Positions 10,073 through 24,000 of a stretch of 64,000 bases of DNA are shown piece by piece (within the stretch, counting starts at the first letter, position 1; every line of letters begins with the position of its first letter). Under the pieces are notes generated by a model. That model worked only from the letters and a program-made list of their open reading frames with translations, was not told the DNA's origin and searched no databases. The DNA lies in the NCBI RefSeq assembly GCF_964204865.1, contig NC_135262.1, forward strand, positions 9,052,001 to 9,116,000. Direction: 5' to 3'. A program made the position numbers and the translations under genes. The stretch is from Styela clava. Taxonomy: Eukaryota > Chordata > Ascidiacea > Stolidobranchia > Styelidae.

Positions 10073-12261
10073 TGATGTGAAGGGTTTTCACTCAGAACTA
10101 TGTCATCTTCTTGAATAACAATAACGAAACCACAGCAAAAATTCAGCGAAAAAATCCATATTTACGGTTCGCTTTTAACAAACCTGTATAAAGTCTCTAA
10201 ACCTGTAAAGTTAACTGAATATTCAGTTAACCATGATAAAGTATATCATGAACTTTTAAACCAATATGCAAGATTGCGCAACCTTTTTCGAGACCCAGGA
10301 CTATCTCGTGATCTAATTTTTCATTCTCTAATACCGAAGGAAGGCCAAAAATCAACCATGAAAGTCAAAAATTATGCTGTCCATGAACTAAACTGATGTG
10401 AATGCCTATGTGATTTTCTTTTAACCTTATCTTATGAGTCATATAAACAAATTTAAGGTTGCATCATCCAGGGTCCTGACATGTAATTTGCGGTATATTA
10501 TTATCATATTATGATCATTTGAAAACTGCAATGGTTGCACAAACAACCAAAAGTGAGATATGGCAAGTAAGAAGCCAATTAAAAGTACTGGAACGGGAGT
10601 GAGACATTGGAATATCTTGGTTTCGAAAATCACGCCAACATGTTTGCAGAATGTTAAACAAGATTTTCATGGTGGTTTTTTAGAGTTTCACTCAAATGAG
10701 TCAGAATTAATTTAGATTTCTGATTCTTTTCATGGTAATTTGGCAGGTACGCTTATTAATATGCATCTGAAGCTAAGGGAAACGCAAGAAAGTTTTGATT
10801 TAAAATTCTCTTTGCGTTCAGTTCAATTATGCATTTAAAACAAGCTTTATTATTCAGTTCTAGTCTCATTTTTCTAAATTTGCACAAGCGTGGCTCTGAA
10901 ACGGCTTCTCTTTTTTTAAAGTACTTTGAGAACATTTAAGTTGCAAACTCAAATAAATTGAAACGGGGGATAGCACTTTTTGATGAACATCCACGATTGG
11001 TTCTTCAAATTTCTACAACACCAAGATGCAAAATACTTTTTAACTAAATATCACAGCTGCATGCTCCACGCAGGATACGCTCGTGGTGCAATAAAAAGTT
11101 CTATAATTGTTAGCATGTGGCAACATGAAATGTAATTAAGTGAGTACTTAACAATTTTTCAATTTTACGCGGCGAATATATTTATAATTTTTTTAAATAC
11201 AAGCATACTTTGTTTGATAGATAGAAATGGGTTACATGGGAAAATGTCAAAAATAGAAATATTGAGAAGCAAATTTTTTTCCAGGTAAACTGTCCTGATT
11301 CACCCCAGGTTTCATCCATTTGTAAAAATTTGCTTTTAAAATGCTTGTGAGATTAATCAAGCTATATATATCGTAAAATAAATTTTTGAAAGAGTATTTA
11401 TGAAGAGCAAAAAATATACAAGAACGAATAAAGCTATTCCGCTGGTAGAGTTTCTTATCTAGTTATTTTTAACAATCATTGTGATTGGATTTCGCAAATC
11501 GGCTTAGGGGCAGTATCAAATTTCCAAAACTTGTCTTGTACCGCTCGACATCATCACATCAGTTCAAAATAACAATAGAACTAACTTAATGATTTCAGTA
11601 TTGGCAAGCTCACAATATCTTATTTAGTGGTCGGATAAGTTGTTTTTATCTGTGGATTGTGGCAGATATGACTGAAATAAATAGAGTTTTTGAATGAGTG
11701 ATGTAGAACAGATATAGTGTGCATCTAAATTAGAATCGAAAATGACAAAATTCCAGTTTAATATTGATTGAAAAGGCCTGTTTTATTTAAAACATCATTT
11801 TTTGTACGATTCACGTTAGGATACTCTGAATAAACTGATGATAGGTTTACATAGTTAAAATTGAATTTAAAGCATTATTGTTAGTAAATAATAATAATAA
11901 GGATCACATTGATTATTGCAAAGGAAGCTAAATCTTTACAAAATGTCACCGATGATGCTATGGTGTTTTGATTTATGCATAGGGGGCGTGGATTAAGTAC
12001 GAATCAAAGTAAAGAAGCAGATTGGAATATTTTATAATGAGTGCTTTAGAGATGCATTGCAGACCAACAGTATATAAAATCTAATTGATTTATTCCAGCA
12101 TGGTACATGGTTTCTAGGACAACTTTTCGATACAGGTTATGAGTTGGAAATAGCAAAAATTAATATGCCTCATTTCAAAGAATATGGAAGAAAATATATA
12201 TATATACAAAAGCTAGTTAATATTATCTTATTATTATAACTTTTTAAATTTATTGTATTTT
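10073..12261. other. non-coding 3' flank of lipocalin copy B
   Basis: The first 800 bp match 1347-2062 of unit 1. About 10950-12120 is unit-2-specific, AT-rich, with stops in all frames. No gene, RNA or element boundary recognised. Confidence 0.6.
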
Positions 12262-12537
12262 ATGAGTAATTATAAGTTAAGAAGTCTTCGTTCGACAATG
12301 GACGTAGAACAATCTTCTACCTCCGAAACAATTGTCTCGACATTGCAACCTGAACAATCTACTGAAGAAAGGGAAAAGGCAAAGAATCAAGAACTGCATA
12401 TTCGATTACTTGAACAAGCTATAGACGAGTCTTACAATATAAATGGATTTATAAAAACATGTTGTTGTTGCTGTATAAGAAAAGCAAGAAAACCAGCAAG
12501 AGAAACATTTTATGTGATTGAAAATACTATGATTTAA
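12262..12537 (+). CDS. small hypothetical protein with a five-cysteine cluster
   Basis: A single uninterrupted frame of 91 codons from ATG 12262 to TAA 12535-12537. The N-terminal part is acidic and serine/threonine-rich. A helical charged stretch (REKAKNQELHIRLLEQAIDE) is followed by CCCCC and then a basic segment IRKARKPAR. No signal peptide or family is recognised. The start region is shared with unit 1, but most of the body lies in unit-2-specific sequence. A run of cysteines next to basic residues could be a palmitoylation or membrane-anchoring site, which is speculation. It may be a chance frame or a terminal exon of an unseen transcript. Confidence 0.25.
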   Translation: MSNYKLRSLRSTMDVEQSSTSETIVSTLQPEQSTEEREKAKNQELHIRLLEQAIDESYNINGFIKTCCCCCIRKARKPARETFYVIENTMI

Positions 12538-13399
12538 TTTTTGATTACTTGCGTAAATTAAACATGTTGCCCAATTATAGTTTGAGAAACGTATTCGATT
12601 TAATAAGGTTTTGAGTCGTAGGCTTTTAGAGTAGTATATATAAAATATTTTGAGATTAAACACAGACAATTCGTTTTAATGGAATACATTGGTTAAAATA
12701 TTCTTAAAAGTAAATAAAACAATATAATCTCACTGGAAAAAAGTCATGGCTTCTTTTTACAATGCTTGCTTTTGTTTTTTCGTGGGACAAAATAGTATCA
12801 GGGCCTGCTGTGTTTCTTTCAAAGTGTGTCTAGTTATCATTTTTTCTCTGCTATATTGATATAGAGTTTTTAATAAAAACAATATCCGGTTGACGATATA
12901 ATTAGGTTTTATAAGAAAGAAGTAACGTTTGAAAAAGTAAAAACAGTCTAAGTTGGATACAGTATGGGCTAACTAATTAATCGTTCCAGATGATTTATGG
13001 AACTTGGATGGTGGAAGAAACATAATTGACCATCGTTAATGTGCACCGCCCCTAAACTTGAACCGATTTTGAATCCAGAGTTCTCTATTGATATTTATTG
13101 TAGATTTCGAACGATATAGGCCTACAGAAATCAAATCAATCATCTCAATCCTTAACGTTTCGTTGAAAAGATATCAAGCAGTATAGCCGATATCTCAATC
13201 AAACATATAATAATTACAAATATTTATTGAGAACAAACATAATATCGTGACTTCACGTTATCAGCACAAACTTTTTAAACTTGTTACGGAATAATTATGG
13301 AGTATTTTTAAGCCATATATACCGATGAATACGTAGGCCTACACTATTTACATTTCTTTGTGTGGAATAATAATCCGAGAAAGAAATCCAATTTGATAA

Positions 13400-15096
13400 C
13401 GACTGAAACAATACATATTTCTGAAATCCTAAATGGTAAGGTTAAAATTGTGTATCAAAATCGTATTCGTAACCAATGGAGACAATGTTTATCCCAGTAA
13501 ATTATCTACCTATTATACCTATTTGAGTCGTTTCTTTAAAAGTCATAAATTGCAATATTATTTCAAGGCAAAATGTAGATGATAGCGACATTTAGTCAAA
13601 CGATCCATCCACTTCGTGTACAATAAAACTAAAACAACTCTTTTTCTCCTCCTAGGTATTCTTCTAGAATTTAGGCAAAATTAAAAAACTCAGTAGATAG
13701 ATAGTTTATTTCAAAAAATTCATAACAAACATAAATTAAAAATGAAGAATTCTGGAGGGAAGACAAAACCTATAAGAAAGTTTAAAACATGAGAAGTATC
13801 TCATGTGCCTGCCCACCAGCACGCACACAAAAATACAAGCCCGATTAAATGAGGCTTGGGCCAAACTTGACAAACAAAACACACGATAGTATTAAACTTT
13901 CGGGCTGTTGTACTTTCAACAATTACGTTGATAATGACCAATACCTACAACCTCATGCGAAGATAATGTGGGGAGTGGAATGTAATAAATTTGCGACGAT
14001 AGTCATACTAATGAAGCCATGAAAGCTTTAAGAAAGACCAAGCCACGAAAAACTACACTGATTGCTAGATTGGGCATTGCGGAAAAGGTGATAGACCTAA
14101 GTGGTATAATATATGAACAGAAAGCAAAACCATGGCGGAAAATTCGGTGTGCGGACACTCATAAAAGCAATTATCAGGAAAAACAGTAATCACACGTGAG
14201 CAGGTCTGTGGCCTAATTGATACATTGACGTGGCCAACATTGTTAAAACAGTACAGGTATACACACAGAGAGAACAAATCAAAAGTATGCCATTAAATGG
14301 ATGCTTAAAAATGTTGCGCATTGATATGGTCATAAGTTACACTACAAACTATTTACACATATATAGTTGAATACTCATTTATTATTCAAGCGGAATTTCT
14401 AGATATAGCAGTATCCCCGATCTTTGACCCCCGGAAAATTCAGACTATCTGCTGACAGTCCGAATTCAATATCATACTCTTTGTCACAAAATAAAATATC
14501 TGAATCAATCCTTGATGTATTCACCTTTCGATTCTGTTATGATGTCCGTATGTTGCCTTTATGCTGCCATGTAATTTCGTATTTCGGTTTTTAATTGTTG
14601 ATATTCCTTCAGTGCTGGTTCATTGTTGTCAATCTAATTATTCTGCGCCGTCAAAAATGCGACCCATCCGAGGAATGCCAAACGCGAAGTTATTCTATCG
14701 TGGCATTTTTAGCTTAGTTGCATCCAAATCAAATGCATCATCACGAGTTGCGATAGACAAGACTAAAATTCGCTTTCTCTTGGCAGATAAATGAATATTT
14801 TGAATCAACATTATGAATGTGCAATGACAATTTGTAAAGTATGCGAATATTTTCCCAAGGTCAAGGGTCAGAGAAATTTTTTACATCGTTATTGTTTATA
14901 ATAGTTTCCGCTTGGTAGCGCAATTCCTCATTCCACAGAAATTCTGTTATTTCAAATAAGTGGCGGTTCGATTGGATTTTCATATGCTGTATTGCAAAGT
15001 TTGTTTACTTGTCAAGATATCTTGTAGGCTACCATAAATATCATTGACTTCCAGCCGCAGATATAATGCTTGTAGTAAATTTGGTAATAAAATGAA
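13400..15096. other. intergenic spacer upstream of C2CD3
   Basis: AT-rich spacer without recognisable genes or elements. The longest open frames (14065-14277 on -, 14561-14794 on +) show no domain or splice support. The C2CD3 promoter should lie at its 3' end; no TATA box or initiator was identified. Confidence 0.5.
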
Positions 15097-18000
15097 ATGT
15101 CGGAATTAAGAGAAAGACGACCGAGAGGAAGACGAAAAGGTAAATAAAAGTTTCAACTGTTTGTTGCATGTTGCTTATCCTTGCAATGAAATAGTCATTA
15201 TCTAGTACTGTAGTATCGAGATAACAACAAATAGTAAACATCGATAGTGGTAAATTAACTTTATTTGTTATATCTGTATTTTTTGTTTGTTTGGTAAAAC
15301 CCTGTACACATTACACTCAGGCAGCTGTCTATTTGTTGGAAGGCTCAGAAAATTTGAATTGAACAAAATTCAAAATTATTGCTTTTCGGAAAAGATCGAT
15401 ATTTTCAGATTTTAGGAATCGGATAATACAGTACAGCAGTAAAAGAAATTCTTACATTCATAAATTACTGAATTCGGCTACTGCTGTACTGTTTTTCTAG
15501 TCTACTTGAAATTTGCTATGGCCGAGAATTGAAATTTTACGTCATCCATTAAAACTGCGTATTTGCGTATGCGGTCTTTGATAATTTATCTGCTGCTTTG
15601 AACTACAGAACATCATACTTAGATTCTCATGCAGTCATGGGAGAAATTGGCGCATCTTGAGCAAATGACCACATTAGTGACCACAATATTATTGAAAAAA
15701 AATACTTTACCATTGATCAAAAATTGAAGTCGAATTTCTCTCTTATTAAAAAACAGAAATTTCGATCTAGATCTGGGCAAACTAGATTTTCTGGAATCTT
15801 ATCTATATTATAATGAAATACAGGAGCATGCAAAATAGCATAACTTCCATTTTCCTGCGTGCTATCACAGATTAATAGGTTATATGTAATGCAATAATCG
15901 TTTTGCTGTCATGAATCCATGTCATGCACTAACATCTTCATGGCAGTTTTGGCATGCTCCTCATTGGTCACAATATCATACCAATATCCTAGTGTCAACA
16001 TCAACAGCTTTATGTAATCTTAATATCCCAATTAACTTTAATATAGGGCAGGGTTTCCCAAACTGGAGTCTGTGATGACTGCACAAGGGGTTCGCATCGA
16101 TATAAAAAGAGTGTGATCGATCTTGATGATTGATTTCATTTAAAAAGTCATTTCTTTTTTTTGGTTGAGCATTGCGGACGGATATCTATTGCTGTTAGAA
16201 AAGGCAATTAAAATTTTATTGCCTTTTGCAACGACCCACATGTGTGAGGCAGCATTTTCAAATTTTTCCAACATTATGATAAAATAGAAGTCGAGAATTG
16301 TCGTGGAATCGGACCTAGGAGTTTGTTTGTCACAAATTGCTCTGAGAGTTGACAAATTGTGCAGTAAAAAACAACCTCATTCATCTCAATAATGTCGTTT
16401 GTGTTGTAAATGAAACATCATCCTTCCTTGTTGGTTGTGGCATAAAAATTTATATGGCATAGAATGGGTGTCCGTCAAAACTAAGATTCACATATAGGGG
16501 TCTGCGGCCCCAAAATTTTGAGAAACCCCGATATAGGGTTTTTCATAAGATAAACAATAGTACCGTAGTCAACTAACTGATAATGAAGAGTAACATTGTT
16601 CACAGAACAATATATCTGAATTTTTTTTCAGTTCGCTTTGAAGAAGTTCTCCCATCGACAGATCTGCCACCTTTAGTTCAAGGTGATTTGCGATGTTTTT
16701 TGGTTGTTGATATAGGAAAGATTGTTTGGTCATCAACAGCTACTGCTCAAGTACCACCCGCATCACCTGCCTATGTTCGCCTACGTTGGTGGGGAGAAAC
16801 GTCCGATGGAACTCTGTTCAAGTAAGACTATTTTGATTGCTCTTTATATTTTTAGTATTTGGATTATGTGTTAATCAGAGTCAGCTTATCAAGAGCAGTG
16901 TTGCTCGACACATGGATGCCATTTCTGAACAAGTCAAGTTTACGACTTAAACATTCTTCTGTGTTAGAGAAAGAGTTTATTTCGTTTTGTCAAACCAAGA
17001 AAACAATATATGCACACATACACAAATATCAAAGAAAACAACAGATGTTTTTAGTACATGACTGGGAGGCAACGATAAGACCTTTAGGGGTCATCAGAGT
17101 CAGTTGCCACCCTAGTATTAAAATAAAAAGATCATTTATCTGCTTGTTTGCTATAAATATCCATCAGCTTTTATTTTCCATATGTAATGATAATAATGTT
17201 ACGTATTATTTATTTTCTAGGCCGGCTTCTTCCAAGAATCCCAGACCTGTTAAATGCAGATGTCGATTTGGTGTGAGATCAGGGGCTAAGCAGATGTGTG
17301 CTTATTTTGTGGATATGGGAAGCATTGTACTGGAAGTTTTAACAAGCCCGAAGAGCGTTCCTTTAGGAAGAATTCAGGTATTGTGTTGTCAGCAGCTGTC
17401 AGATTGAGGTCTTGTGTAGTTTTGTACTTCAAGTGGGCATAGCATAACGAGTTTTGCACATGTCAAACCTAACCCCCACATAACTTCGCCATCCAAAAAT
17501 TACGTCACTAGGACATCACAATCATATCGTAGAGCTTGTCAAAGTATACTAACGGCGACGATCTCTCTTATATCGGGATCGTTGCGATGAGAAAAATGGT
17601 TTGCTTAGTTTTGGGTGAACATCTGAGCGTCTTGGATGATATTTTGTGTAGTTTGAAAGGCATTATTATGTCACTGTGATGTCGTAGTGGCGTAGTTTTT
17701 GGATGATGCAGTCAGGTGGGCGGTAGGATTGATATATGCATAAGTTGTTACGCTATGCCTACTAGAAGTACTTGAGGTATGAAACTACACAAGACCCTCA
17801 GATTGTTTGTCATTTCTATTTCTAAAAAAAGTGTTCTTTTTTATTGTTTTTTTTTCGCAGATTCCTAAAGTTGCTTCATTGTCTTCTTCCAATCCAATCC
17901 ATGACTATTTCCCCATAATATCTCCGTCTTCTCGTAAAATTGGAGAATTGCATATACATATTCGATTTAAACCATTGGAAGATATTTATGAACCCGTAAC

Positions 18001-21000
18001 AGAAACAGGAACGGATACTTCAATGTCTTCAAGGTAACAAACCATAGCGATGTACAAAACAAATCATAATTTTGAATTGGTTTGAAATTGATCATATTTC
18101 ATATCACAATGCAAATAAAAACGAATTGAAACATTGTTTATCTTAGTTATTCTTCATATAACCAATCTCGAATATGTTCATAATAACCCATATTTTAAAA
18201 TTGTATTTTAAAGTGTATTTAGAATAGTTGATCACAGGTATTACATTATGGCCATCCCTGGTGCCTCACAAGTAAATAAAAAATTGCAAAATCACCGTTT
18301 CCAATTTTAATATGTTAATGGACTTTTAAACTCCTCTTAAACAGCATAGGTGCCCAAAAGAGCGCTTCACCCATCAAAACTAAGGTTATACCCTAAACAT
18401 GTAAATATTTGGAAAGCCATGACCATTGGGGGCAAAAACAGTGAGACAAAATTGCAATTTGTGACGCCTTTAAAGTTAGTTAAAAGTTTTTTCATGTAAA
18501 ATTCATATGAATGATTTTTTTCACTCAAGGTCACGCCCCCCGAGTGAAATTGGTCGCAGGAGTAGATCAAGAGGATCAAGCGTTGGTTCAAGGTCAAATC
18601 GTGGATCAGCAAGGTCACGAAGCAGTAGCACAGGGTGAGTGAATGATGCTTAAAACATAGCTGTATATTTTTTAAAACGATATTCAAAACATTTTAAGAA
18701 ACAAAATAATATTCCATTGTATATTTCAGAAGTCGTAAAACTGGAAAACAAAGAAAAAGATCAACTTCAAGAAAAAAAAGTCGGCGACGAAGTCAATCTA
18801 CTGAATCAAACGCTTCTTCTGTTGCTTCTAAAAAGTCGCTTTCTATTAAAAAAGGTTTGAATTTTTTCATCAATAAATATGTATAGAATCCTCAAAAGTC
18901 ACGCCGGCAAATAACCAAAATAACCAGAGATGTTCCCAATTTTTCAAATTTCATCATAATTATAACAAAATGACATAGATTGGCAAGAAGGAATAACAAT
19001 GGAAAATGTTAGTTACGATATATGATAGAAATATTATAATGCATTTAATAAATTGAACTGCAATGCTAACAAGAATAAGATTATGAATTTATTTATCAAA
19101 GCTTCAACAATAGATTCTTCCACGCCAAGGGGCATTGATGATTTGTTGAAACAGAATGGACATGATTTTTATGGAACAGGTAACTGGATAAGAATATTTA
19201 ATTTAATTCATCGATGTTCAAAGATGAGAGTAAAATAAATTTATAATAATTTAAAATATTGAGCCGTAGCTTAATAATGAGCTATAAATCTGATTCGAGA
19301 TCACTATGGACCAGGGGAGGGCAAGGTTTCTGGATAAGGCCAAAAATTTTGTCCACCTAGACTGGCCGACCATGTAAGTGTGACTTAAAAAGTTGTATTT
19401 CATTACTAATATTTACAGTGGTTTGCCCATGACAGCTACGGACAATATCTGGTTTAACGAAACCCTGTTAAATTTTATTGTTTGATGTCTTCTGCCTTTG
19501 TTTTTCTGGTAAATTTTCCCAGAATCGAATTTCATTTTTCGATTGTCTCCCTCTGCCTAAACCACAGGATGTTTAAAAAGCAAATTTTGTTCTAATTTGC
19601 ATATTGATTTATCAATTTATATGTTTTTTAACTACTGCAGGTGCATAAATGAAGGTAAAAAACCTAATTAAACTATGATTTAAATGAAACAAAACCAGGT
19701 TAATATATGTCGAGAAGTTACTTCATCACAAAATTGTGTTTGTAGCAGGACTTTATTTACCCCCTGTGGGCAATTTAATTGAATCTGTACAAGCAAACAA
19801 ATAAACTAAGATATGTTTTAGTTTAATATTTCATAGGCTTTATAGTATGCTCCTATAGATTGCGGGTTGACTTCGAGTATTGGTAATTGCTCGGAAATTT
19901 TACCAATACAAATTTCTATTTCTTTAATTTTTCAGAAAATATTCCACAAAAGAAATCAAGCATGAAACCTGTACATATAGACCAAAACAAGGATGGAAAT
20001 CAACAGAAAGTTGATGTGACACCACAAACACAGGATGCCATAAGTGGTATGTGCTGTGAATGAGACAGTGATCACCAATGATTACACCTCCTAATTTACA
20101 CAATATTTTAGTATAATTTGTCATTCTCACACATATATATATTATATCAGAACTATATTTTCTAAACAAAGTTTTGTTTATTTTAAGCTCTGTTACAAAG
20201 AGGAAACAGATTAAGAGAAGACATGTTACAAAGTCAACTTGATCCTGACTCAGTCAACAAACCAAGGTTTAATTCATTGGAAAATTTCACTGAAGCTCCA
20301 ACAATGATCAAACCAGCAGAACACATGAAGCGAAATATGGTAATGATGTAACTATCTATGAATTATGGACTTGCCCATGCTCATTTTATGGTGACCGTAC
20401 ATTTGAACCCACGTACATTTGAACCCATGTGTATATCCACGGGTTCAATCTATATGCGGGTGCTAAAACCCATGGGTTAGGGTTAGTATGGGTTTAACTA
20501 TCCGTGAAACAAAAAAAATTCCATAGGTGCAATAGCATACAGGTGCAATTGTCATGGGTTCAAATGTACGTGGGTTCAAATGTAATGGAACCTCATTTTA
20601 TATATAACAAGGATGTCCAAAATGTATCAACTATTTGAATACATTCGGAACTCGTTATATCGATATTGTAAATTTTGAATTTAGGAATAGTTTATTACAT
20701 TTTTATTTAAAATTAGGAATTTGAGCCGTCAGACAAGCTGAGCTGTCTTGATATACAAAATGTACGATATCTCAACTGATACTAAACAACACAGAGGAAA
20801 AGAGGACTTTTATATTTGTATCGTTTTATATATGATCCACATGAAGATCTTGTGACTTGTGTAATTTTCCATATGAATATGCGTCCATTTAGAATTCTAT
20901 TCGATATTTCATATTCGAAAATATTTTCTTAGAATGTATTCAAAATAGTGAAATGTTCTATTTCGACCATCTCTGATATATATATACATTGTTACATTTT

Positions 21001-24000
21001 CAAAACCAAATAAATTATTGTTCATCTCAACTTTCTTGCAACTTTTCTGGCCCAATTCAGAATATATATTTAATATTCAAAAACAAAATTTCAGAATGCA
21101 TTTAAAATAGTAGATTATTCGGTTTTGGCAATCCTTGCTGCAACACTATTATGGTTGAACCCCAAGTGCAGACTTCAAGGCTTGGCTCTGATGAGTTATA
21201 AAGATGTCAGTTATTTACTTCTTTATATCATCCTTATTTCCAGACTTCAGAATATCCTAATTTTGAACCTACAACACAAAAAGCAACTGAACCAGCTTTT
21301 CCAGTTTCTCAAAATCTAAAACCAATGAAAATGACTCCTGTTAAAGAGCAACGGTAATATTTGGATAAAATTTTCATATTTATTCCAGTGGGAAGAAAGT
21401 GGATAAGACGGCTTGATTATATGGCAAACCATGCCCTATTCTTTGGTTACAGTCCATGTCGGGTGTGGATTTGTTAACCAGTTAATTGATTTAGGGGAGG
21501 CATGAACTTGGTGGTGGAAGAAGCCGCAACCGACTGAAATAAACTACCCTATAGCAATAAGACGTCTAGCAATCATGTCGCACATAATCATTCCTCACAA
21601 GATTCAAACCTGTGAGCTTAAACAGGGTAATCAGAGATACAATGGCAAGTGTGTTTTTAACTATTAGCATGATGCACCGACCGTCGACCATTAAAATATT
21701 CAAACTTGATTTGAAATTGAATGAAACAAAAATGACCTATATTGTATGATTCAATTCATTTTTTTCTAAACAATGCTGTAAAAAGGGATAATGCCTAGGC
21801 ATGTCAAAAAGTTTTTTTAATCTGCTATAAGTGATATACATACACAAAATGGTACGGTTAATACACTTAAGGTTAGATTGGAATTTTTTATAAAATTTAC
21901 AAGCAAAAGTAGTAGAATATTGTGGCTACATGTCAACGTATCCCACGCTATATCAGTGATCGTTTTACATGTACTTGAAGGTTGAAGCTTTTCAATCTTG
22001 CTATGAAAAAACTTTCATGAAGCAATTCCTTTATTGGGTATGGTATATTTAAAATACAATTTAACCTAATTGTTTTTTTACAGACAAGATCTCGACATGA
22101 GATTTGTGAATCTTGTATTCGGCTCACATGAGTTCAACGGAGTTCATTCCACCATGTTTTCTGGATTTGACTCCCACACAGGATCACCATTGAGCAGTAT
22201 GATTTCTGAGTTAGAAGATAATCCTCTCTATGACGATTCATTACTTCAACAAATGTTTTATAATAACAATGGGGTAGGTAACATTATCAGTTCATGATTT
22301 TTTTTTTCAGTTATTGAGATTTTGCTTTGTGGTTTTGACGATGTTGTCTTGTATCCAAAACTTATGTGATTCTCATGTTCGGAAATTTTCTTTATAGGAA
22401 ATCGAAATTTATAATTATTTTTTCTTTTATTGAAGTGTGCATAACAAAATCGAAATTTTCAGAATATACCAAGTTCTTTCAAAAATGTAATCATCAATAT
22501 TTTTCAGGTTAATTATCCATCTAGCAGTACGAAACAACTGACTGATAGGATGAGAGAAATAGAACAAGAAAAACAACATGAAATAAATGGAACTGAGCAA
22601 TTGCAAAGTCAACCGAAGCTGGTTAGGCATAGACATTATTCGTAGTAAATGACTTAGCGGATTCTAGCAGTACAGGACTGAAATTTTGTGTATAATCACC
22701 AAACCCTTTTTCATTCTTGTGCTAAATTGATACTCTATCTAATCATATACTTTTCATCGCTATAATGGAAATTGGGAGAAAACAATTTACAATGAATTTT
22801 TTATGCAAATATTTTGTGGAGAAATAAGGCTCGTCTCCAACTTTTGGATATATTTTGAAAGTAGTGTTATGAATATTTAATAATTTAGTTAGTATTAGTT
22901 AATAAAATTAGTTAGTATCAGTTAATATTTAATACTAAGTTACAAAATCCTGTCAAATAATTTTAACCTTCTCTATCGTAGTAATTCAAATTAACATTAC
23001 CAAACTTAACTGTACTATTGAATATTTGGCTTCTGTTGAAACCTTTAAACCAGGGCTGTGAAATTAGGAAAAAAATTAAGGATTGACACTCACCTTTGAG
23101 TTAAAAAAATTGTTTTGACTGAACTCTTGAGATTAAAGTAATCATATTTTCATAATAAAAACTATTGGATATGCAAGCTTTCTTTACAGGCTGTTGTGAA
23201 CATTGTAGAACTGTTGAACTTTGATTATCATCATCAGTCTTATTAAATTCTGAATTGCAACTCTAACTCTAATAAAACATACCTAAATCTATCTTCACTT
23301 CACAGATTGAAATAACCGCCTTATCCAAACCAATACTGACACAGCATATCTTCATTTTGAAAAATGCAAATTCTATTGATTGATTGATTTAATGTATTTA
23401 GATTCGCTTTGATATTGATAAATCACCTAAAAAATCAAATCGAAAATTTGAAGATCTTGCGAATCAAATCAGAGGAGTTACAGTCAATAGACTGCAAGAT
23501 TTATCAAAAGTTTATCAAGTTCGAATCATCATTGAAACTTTATCTCTCGATCAACTTGATGTTCTTGCTTCGAACAAATCGAAACTCAAAAAAGGTCGTG
23601 GAAAAGGATCAAAACCTCCTGTACCATCACCTAAAGGGAAACGAAGAAATGGGTAATGAACTTGTATTTATACCCCTAAAAATAGTTCGTTTTATTAGAT
23701 TTTAAAGCACATACATTCCATTATCTTAATTTCCACAGTGGGTGGGCCGAAGTAGGATTTGTTGTACAATAAAGATATAAATTCTATTTTTATATTTGGT
23801 ACTTTCAAATTTTCTCAATCACCAATCTTTGTATTTTATTTTTTTTCAAATCTTCTGAGACTATACAGAATTATATTAAAAATTGTGTGTTAGTAAATCC
23901 AAATTGATGAGAGACCTGAACTACTTTACTCCTAGTATCAGTTGAATGTAGAAGAACTAAGAGAAATCATCTGTCATAGAGTTTGTCTGCTGTATGTTAT

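Larger units (their letters stand above)
7840..13400 (+). repeat. tandem duplication unit 2 (lipocalin copy B exons 4-6 plus 3' flank)
   Basis: Paralogous to 1-6060, starting in intron 3 of copy B and running through its 3' flank. Similarity fades near 13.4 kb, where the sequence (ACGGAATAATTATGG and following) corresponds to about 5965-6050 of unit 1. Unit 1 then continues into the copy B promoter, whereas unit 2 continues into unrelated DNA. No third lipocalin gene follows. Confidence 0.75.
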
